A stretch of 64,000 bases of DNA from assembly GCF_033807575.1 (NCBI RefSeq), contig NC_084713.1, forward strand, positions 11,038,703 to 11,102,702, read 5' to 3'. Of this stretch, positions 1 through 11,200 are shown one piece after another (position 1 is the first letter of the stretch; each line of letters opens with the position of its first letter). The translations under genes and the position numbers were made by a program. The DNA is from Cydia pomonella (Eukaryota > Arthropoda > Insecta > Lepidoptera > Tortricidae). The notes under the pieces are model-generated. The model did no database searches. It was given only the letters and a program-made list of their open reading frames with translations, and had not been told where the DNA came from.

Positions 1-730
1 AATAATTAAAACAAAGATTGTACTCCTCGAACGATGACACTTTTTTTCAGTCACTTTAAAAACAATTAAGTACTTAGATTTATTAAAGGAACAGGAAATA
101 GTAATATTTGATTTTATCCCATTACTTTGTAGGTACAAGTACGGATTTGTAGAATAGGCCCTTTATTGCTTTATTTAGTGTACATTATAGACAGATGTAA
201 AATATTTCCTGTTAGTTATGTAACATTGCAATCGGCTTTGAAGTAAAAAGATACATTTTCAATTAAGATTGTATCGTCTGAACATATACTTATCATCACC
301 ATATTTCACAAGTTTTCAATTGGAATTCTCAAATAAAGTACTATAAATCTTTAAATGAATAAACCCTTCTCCAGCTGTCAGTCAAACTATACTCTCACGC
401 ATCAAATTCTATCGATTGTATAAAGTTGCAACACGAGATGATAATGATGGTCCGTGGCCAAGGGTACAATTCCATATTGCTTCATCAAAGTGCGGGACAT
501 TACATTTGACATATATCTACTTTAACTTTCAATAATAGTTAAAACATACACATTTGTTTATCTGTAGAATGTCGAGTTAACTATTGCCTGACGTACTTAT
601 TACTTTCAATTACTTCATGCAATATAAAGAATTGATTCGACCTAATTAATGAAAATGAAATCCGTCCAAAGAGGGTTTGCGATCCGGATCCGAGATGTAA
701 GAATCTATCCGAATCCACGTATCTTCCCAT
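1..730. other. kn intron, nothing recognised
   Basis: AT-rich DNA with no supported exon. A stretch at about 390-450 is repeated in the same orientation at about 1309-1367 (shared CTCACGC, TCAAATTCTATCGA and AATGATGG blocks). Confidence 0.5.
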
Positions 731-741
731 ACATTTCAGTG

Positions 742-926
742 CCCCTAGTGTAAATTTAGCCGATAGCGAAACGTGACGTACGCGTTTGCGTTAAGTCTCA
801 TTTTGTATGGGTTTTTTAACAGCGCGCCAAGCGGGACGTTTTGGAAAGTCAAAAATCTCATACAAAATGACACTTAACGCAAACGCGTACGTAACGTTTC
901 GCTGTCGAAAATATTTACACTAGGGG
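742..926. mobile_element. palindromic MITE, family A, copy 1
   Basis: 185 bp with inverted ends CCCCTAGTGTAAAT and ATTTACACTAGGGG and long imperfect arms (GTACGCGTTTGCGTTAAGT appears in both orientations). A TA follows the right end. A second copy lies at 36035-36219 in opposite orientation. Non-autonomous, probably moved by a Tc1/mariner-type transposase (TA target). Confidence 0.85.
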
Positions 927-1033
927 TACTGATCCGTCGTGCAAACTCTACGCCCGAAGGAGGAAGAAACCTGCATTAAGAAAAATTAATTACTGTCACT
1001 GATTATTTAGAGATTATTGAGAGGTGATATTTA

Positions 1034-1190
1034 AATAAATAAATATTATAGGACTTTATTACACAAATTGACTAAGTCCTACAGTAAGCTCAATAGATTT
1101 AATAAATATGTCATAATTCCGCTTTTTGTACTATAAGATTGTTTTTCTTTTGTTCAATAAAGATTAAATAAATAAATAAATAAATATGTT
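1034..1190. mobile_element. SINE fragment with AAAT-rich tail
   Basis: ATATTATAGGACTTTATTAC, CAAATTGACTAAGTCCTAC and AGTAAGCTCAA are the end block of a common lepidopteran tRNA-derived SINE (compare 26590-26780). A second poly(A)-like (AAAT)n tail follows at about 1158-1188. Confidence 0.55.
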
Positions 1191-1384
1191 GTTTGGTTAG
1201 TTATATTGCTATTCGTCACAAAAAGATACAAAATAATCGGGCAAATGACGAACAGAGAGTAAAAAAACTCGAATACCGCTCTGTCACTTAAATTTGTGAC
1301 GAGCTGTCGACTCTCACGCCTCAAATTCTATCGAATATAAAATTGCAACCGGAGATAGTGGTAATGATGGCAGCGTGGGGATTA

Positions 1385-1500
1385 GGTCTAATCGGGCGAC
1401 GGCGATGACAATCTGAGCGCCACGTGGCGCGCGCGTGGCGCCAAATGTTGGGCCAGTTTGGCACCCGGGCACTCTGGGCAGTGGGAGGGTTGAGCGGTTT
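1385..1500. other. GC-rich patch with E-box palindrome in kn intron
   Basis: GCGCCACGTGGCGC (1417-1430) is a perfect 14 bp palindrome centred on a CACGTG E-box, followed by GCGCGTGGCGCC. It stands out against AT-rich intron DNA. Possible regulatory element; no direct support. Confidence 0.3.
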
Positions 1501-2170
1501 AGTGCAATTGGTTTTTGGTATCCTGTGTTAAATTAAATCGGAATACGTTGTTTTAATCTTATTGTAATTATTTGGAGTAAAGTTTCATAAACAAAGTACA
1601 TTAAAGGAATATTTTCATTATACAGGTTGGGCTAATAAGAAGAAAGTTGGCAAATATACGTGGGACATAATGTCTGACAAATGTCCAACACTGACAGCAG
1701 CCCTTATCATCGCAATTTACAGCATATTTGCGCACATTTTCGGCGTCATCGTCATTGGTATCGTCATAGTAAATTTGTGTCGGATGTTCGATCTTAACTG
1801 TTTAAATTTCATCAGCTTATCAGCGTAGAAACGTTATTTTAGATAGCCCCACAGAAATAAGTCATGTGCTGCAAAATTTGGCGAATTTCGGTGCAAATCA
1901 CTGTTACTGTTTCTCGAAATTAATCGAGCAAAAAACGTGTGTTAAAAACACAAACCTTTGAGAAAATTGCTTGCTTACATTTCGCAGAAATTATCTTCCG
2001 TGTATGATTGCCAACCCTAAATAATATATTTATAAAAAAAATAATTAATAATTTTTCCACTTAACATAGTTAAAATTTAATTCATTCGGTAAAATAGCCA
2101 ACTTTTACTTAAATAATGTTAATAATGTGAGAAAAGATTGATGTATATTAATAATGTGAGAAAATGTTAC
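1501..2170. other. kn intron, nothing recognised
   Basis: AT-rich, no exon or repeat family identified. It includes the donor side of exon 5 at its right end. Confidence 0.4.
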
Positions 2171-2226
2171 CTGTTTGGTCACAGAGTCTATTAGTCGAAC
2201 AAATATGTCTTGCTCTTGTCTGATAC
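2171..2226 (-). CDS. kn: kn exon 5
   Basis: 56 bp exon with acceptor TTTACAG and donor GTAACA. With the carried base it reads G-IRQEQDIFVRLIDSVTKQ, the expected continuation of the COE DNA-binding domain, ending in phase 0. The next expected segment (COE residues beginning AIIYEGQDKNPEMCR) was not found to the left and should lie outside the window. Confidence 0.96.
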
Positions 2227-5200
2227 CTGTAAAGAAAAATAGTAATGCAATGCAATAGCAACTGTGGGCATATTAAACTTGCTGGCACTAAAGCAACTGT
2301 GGATATACCACAATCAATTGTAAACTTTAAATTGAACTACGTAAAGTCCATTTTGATGTGTTTATTGACACGCTTGGTAATTGGCAGTTATTGCTTGCAA
2401 CTTGAAATAACGGGATCAATCTAATATCAGTCGTAATTCCATAACATAAAGTCCATTTAAGTGTTGTACTAAATGAAACAAGTAGCACGTAGCCGGCTGC
2501 GCGTTTGCTACGGCGTAGCCCTCGTAGCAGTGTAGAGACATTGCACAATTTGTTAACCTCCTGAAATTGCCTGCACTAGTCGTTTCCTCTCTGCATTTTT
2601 CACGCGACAAGAATTAAAATAGACGTAAAATGCTCTTAGAACAAGTTGTCCGCAAACAATTGAGTTTACTAAGTAATACAAACAAAAACATAATGTTCAT
2701 TCGAAGATAGTTTTTTTTTTATTATTTAAAAGTGGATAAAACGTAAATACATATGTGAAAAATAGGAAAAAATAAATACAATAATTAACTGAATACTAAC
2801 GTTAACTGCGGTTCTATATTAATTCAAATTCAATAAAATCCGATACACAGAATCCTTTTAGTAGGTATGACTTTTGCACTTGCGCCAATACTTGTACAAG
2901 CATCTAAATGCATAATAGTCGATAACTAAATCACAGATTTGTTAGATGAGTTTCCCAAACGCAGTTATTCCTTGCAGCTAATTTTCTTTTCGCATTTTTT
3001 CCCGAAAGCGATTATCCTAAACACTTTTTTTCTCTGCAGCTTATTTTTACAGTCGCTTTGCTTCTGATTCCGATTTTTTTTTGTCTGAATTTTAACCTGC
3101 AGTTAATTTTTCCTCTGCAGCTTATTTTTACAGTCGCTTTGCTTCTGTTTCTGATATTTTTTTGTCTGAATTTTAACCTGCAGTAAATTTTTCCTCTGCA
3201 GCTTATGTTTACAGTCGCTTTGCTTCTGTTTCTGATATTTTTTTTGTCTGACTTTTAACCTGCAGTTAATTTATAAATTATTTTTGTTTCGTTTTGTGTT
3301 TTTTTCTGTTTTTTCACCCGTAGCCATATTTCCTAATAGTTTTCTCACTGTTCCGTTTTTTCGTCTTGTCGTGTTATTTTAATGTCCGCGGCCAGCTACC
3401 AGAGGGGAGAAGGGGGGGGGGGGGGGGGGATATATTATATATAATTTGAAAAAAGTCGAATTTGTATTTATGTAAAAATAATCATAATATTTTAAAAAAA
3501 TTGTGTAGCACCCATATTAATCTTTTAATGTAAGGTACACTCGGCTAATTCCGAAAATCGAGATATTCCGAAAATTACTAATATCACTAATATTCTACTA
3601 AACGCGGCTACATTATTTGCTCAGATTAGTGAGCGAGTGAAAAATTCCCGCTTTTTTGACATATCTTATTTATCCGCAATATATATAATAGATTTATCTT
3701 TATTTTTTATGAAATCTGTTTTTTGCTCCTAATTATTACAATAATAAAATAAAACCGGCCAAGAGCATGTCGGGCCATGCTCAGTGTAGGGATCCGTAGT
3801 TACTCTTCCGTCACAATAAGCTAAACTGGAGCTTAAAGTATAGTAAATTGTTAACCAAGGGATGAAACGGTACCTTTCACCCGAGTTAAACAAATAGGCA
3901 AATTTGCATAATCAGTACCTAATGAAAGTAAGTCTTTTTACTAAGAAGGGGAAACTTTTTGCGATAGCTCAAAAACAGCTAAACTGATCATATCCGCTAT
4001 AGTTTTCATTTAATGTCTTTTTTAAGCTCTACTTCCAAGATTTTTTTCATATTTTTTGGACCTATGGTTCAAATTTAGAGGGGGGGGGGACACATTTTTT
4101 TTTCTTTAGGAGCAATTATCTCCGAATATATTCACTTTATCAAGAAATGTTTGTTGAAGACCCCTATTAGTTTTGAAAGACCTTTCCAACGATATCCCAC
4201 ACTGTAGGGTTGAAGCAAAAAAAAAAAGTTCATCCCCACCCTAAGTATAGGGGAGGTACCCTAAAAAAAAAAATTTTTAGATTTTATTGTACGACTTTGT
4301 CGGCTTTATTGATTTATATATCCATGCCAAATTTCAGCTTTCTAGCACTAACGACCACGGAGCAAAGCCTCGGACAGACAGACAGACAGACGGACATGGC
4401 GAAACTATGAGGGTTCCTAGTTGACTACGGAACCCTAAAAACGCGTTTGTAAACAAATTCGAGCATGTTAAAAATTGTTTTAGGGAAATATTGCGAGCAA
4501 CAAATATACTACAGAGTAATAAAACGAATGTAAAAAAACGCGTTTGTAAACAAATTCAAGCATGTAAAAAATTCGTTTTGGAAAATATTGCGAGCAAAAA
4601 ACTGTACTACAGAGTAATAAAACGAAAGTGAAAAAATGCGTTTGTGAACAAATGCGATCATAAAAGTCGCTACCGAGAAATAGTAAGACAGGGAAATTAA
4701 AAAAGTGGGAAAATTTGCGACTGTGAATAACGGCGAAAAGAAAATTAGCTGCAAGGAATAACTGCGTTTGGGAAACTCATCTAACAAATCAAATCACATC
4801 ATGCAGATATCATTCTGATGTCAGTATACGTTTAAATTTGCCTGTTAATCAATTTCATGATAATGTTATAAAGATGTCTCATAATACATTTTTAACTAAC
4901 ATGTTGTGACCTAGTTTTGGATGGGACGATTTTGTTTAATATGTTCTATTTTTTTCTGAACTTCCGAGAACAGGCAATACAAACTAAACTAGATCACATT
5001 ATCTTCAGATACTCTATTCTTGGCAGCAAACATAGTCTAAGAGGCTAAGACGCAATCATCATTCATAGGCCAAGAGACCGTCTGTTCAGTGCCAATTTTC
5101 CATTATCCCGCTCTAAAGGCAAGACGGCAAATATTTACAATGCGACCGACGTCTGTATTGTCTTCGACATCTATCTAACACCAAGCTATCCCATGCAGCT

Positions 5201-8200
5201 ACCTACAACCTTATGACAATAAACATAAAGTTCAAATGGAATTGCTGGAGGTCGCTTAAGATTTGGCAGAGCATCTAATACCACAATATCTCATGCAGGT
5301 CTCAACACCCGTATTTCAATGGTATAGAGTTAAAATTGGGTTGAAAGCGATCATATGACATTTGGCTGGTTTGTGTGCAGTCGGACTATGACATTATGAA
5401 TAAGTGACGTGTAACTTGTCTCACTGGATTTGAGAAACTGAATCTTGTGTGTGTTTATTTGTCAATGGTTCTAAGATCAATAGGTTCAATGATGATTTAT
5501 GAAAGATCGTGTAGAACTTTGTCGTACTCACCATTAGCGTAAAGTAATTGTAGCCTATATTGGATGCCGTTGTTTGTCTTTTGGCCTTCGGCTTCCTGAA
5601 AACATAAACGTTATTAAGGAATACGTACAAAATAACTACTAAAAGATGTAGATAAAAGTCTCATTTTACAACGATATAAAACTATAAACAGACTAATTAA
5701 GAACCTCCTCTAGAAAGAATAATAATGATCAGCGTCATAAAATTTTATTGAATTATCCGGTATTGAGGTGTTGTTTGACATTTCAATCAATCAATAATAT
5801 CATTTATATGAAAGAATACTCAATTATAGTTACATGATGTTCTTGTAGAATATTTATTGTACAGTATTCTATCGTAATTAAACAATGCGCAAATTTTATA
5901 GTACAATAATTTTCAGTCTATCACATGTGTTAGACTACATATAAATGTTAATATAAACAAAGACACTTATTTTCTATTTAGAGAAAACATAGTCGTAAAG
6001 CAACTTATACTTTTGAAACCACAATGAGAAGCGACACGATTCAGATTGACATCCATAAGACAGGACATTTTAGCTCATGATGGGATTAAATATCTATAAA
6101 GTACTTGTATATCCAATAGGGGGTGCTTGGCGAAATAAATTTCATATTACATAGAATTTAAACAGTGATATGTAGAATTTAAATGAGATCAATGATATAA
6201 ATTGTTGGAAAATTTGATTTTCGATCATGTCTCCTAAATCACTCTATATTAGTCATTGTGTATTAGGAATATACAGATATATTCCTCGCTTGATGTCTTC
6301 AAAAATCACATTTTCGTAGTTTGACAGATGATATCAGAAATCAATGGAGCATCAATCAGGCTGCGCATGACAGTTGACCATTGTGCGCGTGAGTTTAATA
6401 TGTAATTACGGCGTGGACTGTATGGGATCAAGGTTTTATTAAATGCTGTATCATCTATATCAAGTTTTTATCCACAAATCTGATGAAATACAGCAGTAGA
6501 GAAGCAAACATAACGACATAAACCATAACGAACAACAAAAATGCCTACATGATTTTACTCCTATCATCATTTTTTTTATTGCAGGTTTACAATTAGATAC
6601 ACGTGTACCTAGTTGCTTTTCATTATGCGTGCCTACACCATGTGTTTTTTCTTAAATGTTTAAGTACTTTGTAAACAAATTTGGCACTAAAAGAATAAGA
6701 TCTAATTCTAAACTTCGAGGTCAAAATGAAAATGATACAAACTGTCATATTTTTCTCGAATCGGTTTCGATTCCATAGTAAACGTTGTTCGACGTATGTG
6801 ACGGACTCTAAATAACGTTTATAAAAACACCCTGAATATATGTGTATCCATTCATGAGACCCATATAGGGTACATAAATAAATATTATAGAACTTTCTGA
6901 CACAGATGGACTCAGTACCTGAATATAGGCTGATTTTGTTATGTCTTACCATGGTACTCTGAGGGGGGAATAACAACTTCTACTGTGGAGCCAACCCCGA
7001 GATCGCAAAAAAAATCTGCTGTTATATATCGAATTATTGACAAGGTTCGCCGAAATGTATGGGACAGCCGATTTCTTATTTTGACGTTTTCGGGGTTGGC
7101 CCCATAGTAAAAGTTGTACAGTATGACCTACATCTTCACCCACTAATCACTAGAGGAGGCCTTCGAGTAGCGAGGTAGCGAGGGGTTCTTACAATATTAG
7201 ATATAAATATTTAAAGCAACGTTTGAATGTAGGATTATTTCGTAGAAATAAGTTTAGTTAAATTTGTGTAATTAGTTGTAAAAGATAAGACTTTTCTAGC
7301 ATTAGGCAACCTAAAAAGAAGACATTCATGCAAGCCAATATTTGAAAAGCTTAACATTCTTCCTTTGCCCTCTATGTAAATTTCGGAAATGTGCATATTT
7401 GTCAAAAACACCCAGAATTATTTAAAAAGGTGGTTGAGAGTAATCCATCTGGCCGAAGCAATAGTTTACACAAATTAATTGGATGTAAAAGCCAAACTGC
7501 TTTTTATCGTAATAATGTAATGGGAATGGCAATCATACTGTATAATAAGATACCGTCTTGTATAGCTGTTCTTCCAATAAATCAGTTCCAAAAAGCACTC
7601 CATAAATGGCTAGACAAAAAATAAATACTCAGTATCCGAATTTCTTACATGTGAAGCCAATGAGTGTTAACTGGACATGGACAAAACAATGTGTACAGCA
7701 AATACGAGTACCTATTAGTACTCGTAGTACTAGGTAATGTTATGAACGTAAATACTAAGTATTGCGTTTGTATTGTAAATAGACAATGTATAATAATGTT
7801 ATAATAGTTTAGTTTTATGTAAATATGTAATTAAACTTTTGCGTGCCTAAATTAAGGTACAAATAATATTATTGATACTGAATAACTTTGTAATCCACCA
7901 ACTACACATAATGTTTGGCAAAATAAATGATTTACTTTACTTTACTGTTTAATTATTTATTTATTTATTATTTACCCCTCAGAGTATGGTCAGACATAAC
8001 AAAATTACTTTGTATACATACAACGTGTCCCAAAACTCAACGATAAGCCGGCACCAGAGGATGGAGCTGCTTATGATTAGTCGAGAAAAAATAAGGAAAA
8101 AAATATATCTCAATTATTTTAGAAATTACAGAAAAAAAATGAAATTTTAACGACCATGTCTACAAATATTCAAATATTACTGTTTTTTATTTTGTTTTTG

Positions 8201-11200
8201 GAAACTTCAGTAGCCCTGCTATCTAACACAGTTCTTAAAAATACCAAAATACATGTAGTTTTTACACAAAAAATAATCAAAATTCATTTTGTCCCTACAA
8301 TTTTGAAAGGTTGTTTCTTACAGTCCACTTTCAATCATCATGGTGTAAAAAAATAGTATCGACACCACTATGGCAATTATTTTCAAAAGTTGACGCAACT
8401 AACCAAGATTCCAAAATGGTATAATACTTTGGGAAACCTAGTCACAACAAAAAACAACGAATTTTTAAACAAGAACCGACATTTTTAAATGTTGATATTA
8501 ATCACTTTTGAAAAGGGTTGTTGTTGCAAGTTTTAAAATTTCAATGGAAAATGTGGGTAGTTAATACAATTTTCAAGTCAGTACACTCTGATCCTTTGTT
8601 CGCCGTATTAGAAGACGTGCCTTTACGTGATTTACAAAACATGTGGTTTCAAAATGATGGTTGCCCAGCTCACTATGCCCGTGCAGTGCGAGAATACTTA
8701 AACCAAGAGTATCCAGGGCGTTGGATCGGGCGACTTGGTCCTATCTTGTGGCCACCCCGTTCGCCCGACCTGAACCCCCTGGACTTCTTCTACTGGGGCT
8801 GTCTTAAAGACAAAATCTACTCAAAACCCATAGCAACATTGGACGAGCTTCGCCAAAAAATCACACAAGCTGCGGATCATATCAATGGTAGAAGATATGC
8901 ACGACAGATAAAACGATCATTTCTAAGGCGATGTCATGTCTGTATTAATGCCGGTGGCAGGCAATTTGAACATTTACTGCAGTATTAATAATGTAGTAAA
9001 TGAATTAAAAAAAAAGGAAAAAAAATTGTACCATTTCTTTGCATTTATTCAACATTTTTCAACAACAAAAATCCTTTTTTGGGTACAGTAAAAGTGATTA
9101 CCGCCAACATTAAATAATGTCGATTCTTGTTTAAAAATTCGTTGTTTTTTTTTGTGACTAGGTTTCCTAAAGTATTATACCATTTTGGAATCTTGGTTAG
9201 TTGCGTCAACTTTTGAAAATAATTGCCATAGTGGTGTCGATACTATTTTTTTACACCATGATGATTGAAAGTGGACTGTAAGAAAAAATCTTTCAAAATT
9301 GTAGGGACAAAATGAATTTTGATTATTTTTTGTGTAAAAACTACATGTATTATGGTATTTTTAAGAACTGTGTTAGATAGCAGGGCTACTTAAGTTTCCA
9401 AAAACAAAAAAAAAAAACAGTAATATTTGAATATTTGTGACATGGTCGTTAAAAATACCATTAGGGATGTCGATTTTCGATGAATTTCATTTTTTTTCTG
9501 TAATTTCTAAAATAATTGAGATATTTTTTTTTCCTTATTTTTTCTCGACTAATCATAAGCAGCTCCATCCTCTGGTGCCGGCTTATCGTTGAGTTTTGGG
9601 ACACGTTGTATATTGAATATGTACCTGGTCCTTCTCAATGAAGCCGATGAAGGCGGTGCGCTCGATTTCGACAGGCTGTCCGGAGCGGTCGTAGAGCGCC
9701 ACCACGAAGTGGAAGAAGTTGCTCTTGCGCAGGTTGCTCGGCGGCTGCTTCTCGAAGTGTGCGCGCCCGACGCCCACGGTACTATACGTAAAGAACATAG
9801 TTACAACTATCACTTCTCTTCTTAACCGACTATTTTATTTTCTTAAGTATTATCATTCAGTCAAGTAAAGTACATTCTTCGCGCGCCAGTGCCGCCATTA
9901 GGGATCAATTCAAAAACTAAGCAAATCGGGCGTTGCATTCCTAGATTTTTCAGGTTATTTATTACTTATAAGTTAGAGACTGAAGTGTTTATTTATAGCT
10001 GTAAGGAACACATAAGCTACTCTTACATTTATATAATATATATACCTACTTTTAGATAAATATAACCACTATCCTATCCTCGGTGGTATCTACATTCCTC
10101 GTTTGCTTAATTTGTGTTTTATATATTTTAATAATATGATATATCAAAGTTTAAAAAACCTCACGTGCATTTGTTTTCACATTTTGGTTTTGGTGCATTT
10201 GAATCTATCATGGTAAACTCGAGCTTTTCCCGATTAAAAACTAAATAGTATTTAAATCTGACAGTTAGGTACCTAGTAAATGAAAATTTAATTTACCTAC
10301 CACTTCATGTTGACCTAGTGCACTTTATACTGAATGATTAGTTCGGACCCGGGTACGTCCTTAAACTACGTCCAAAAGAGAGGTATGGGCATTGTGAACG
10401 TCATCTCGCTTTGTATGGTAGGGCACAGCCAGTTGATATCATTCCAGATCTAGAGCAGAACCCAACTGGGGAAGTACCTCCACCTTACAGAAAACAGCAG
10501 CCAAATAACACTAGACCCTACTCATAGTGTTGTGTTCCTGACGATGAGTAAGGTTGCCAGAGCTCAACGAGGGGGGACGGGGTTAGGGTCGGCAACGCGC
10601 ATGTAACACCTCTGGAGTTGCAGGCGTTCATAGGCTACGGAGACTGCTTACCATCAGGCGGGCCGGATGCTTGTTTGCCACCGATGTGGTATTAAAAAAA
10701 AATTAAATAAAAAATATAAAGGTAAATCTCAACAAAGATTGACAAAAGACTCGCGCCCGTTAACAAAAAAGCCCGATGGTACCTAATCGCGTAACATCAT
10801 GCCGAAACTGGTTGCGATAAATAAAACAATGGAGTGTCGCGTGCGAGAGTATAAAATGGCAATCGCGAAACCAATTTGTTTACGCAAATTCTGCAGCGGG
10901 GAGAGATGAATGGGCGACCATAGCGTAATACGGTACGGTAATGCTCCGATAGTGCGGATACGCTAGGTACCATCGATGAGATACGTATTTAATATTTAAA
11001 ATTAATTTTAAGAAATTTTAGAGTTTTATGTTTAGAAGAAATCAGAATCAAAACCCATATGAGTATATCGATTTAAGTTAATTGATTCGATACAAATGTA
11101 AACGTATCTATTTGTATACGAAAAATGCCTATTTGTGCTAGGGGTGAGAAAAACATTTTCACGTCAGCAGCTGGAACAAGGGTAATTTGCTGCTTAAAAA

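Larger units (their letters stand above)
2936..4790. mobile_element. 1.86 kb TIR transposon with 8 bp target duplication (hAT- or P-like)
   Basis: Terminal inverted repeats of about 58 bp begin GATTTGTTAGATGAGTTTCC at 2936 and end as their reverse complement at 4790. The 8 bp AAATCACA flanks both sides (2928-2935 and 4791-4798), a perfect target duplication. An 8 bp duplication fits hAT or P-type elements. No transposase frame is present, so the copy is non-autonomous. It carries an 81 bp minisatellite, an 18-base G run, a GACA/GGAC repeat inserted inside it, and a 97 bp direct repeat near the right end. Confidence 0.88.

Noticed and set aside
3412..3429. G run as assembly gap filler
   Set aside because: It is embedded in repeat sequence with no N bases; homopolymers like this occur in TE DNA, though its exact length is uncertain.
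4509..4787. Minus-strand 92-codon frame
   Set aside because: It lies in the right terminal repeats of the TIR transposon; low complexity, no transposase motif.
8156..8356. Plus-strand 66-codon frame
   Set aside because: It lies wholly in the left inverted arm of the Tc1/mariner-type element and has no known domain.
9589..9825. Plus-strand 78-codon frame
   Set aside because: It is the antisense shadow of kn exon 3, whose minus-strand protein is clearly conserved.
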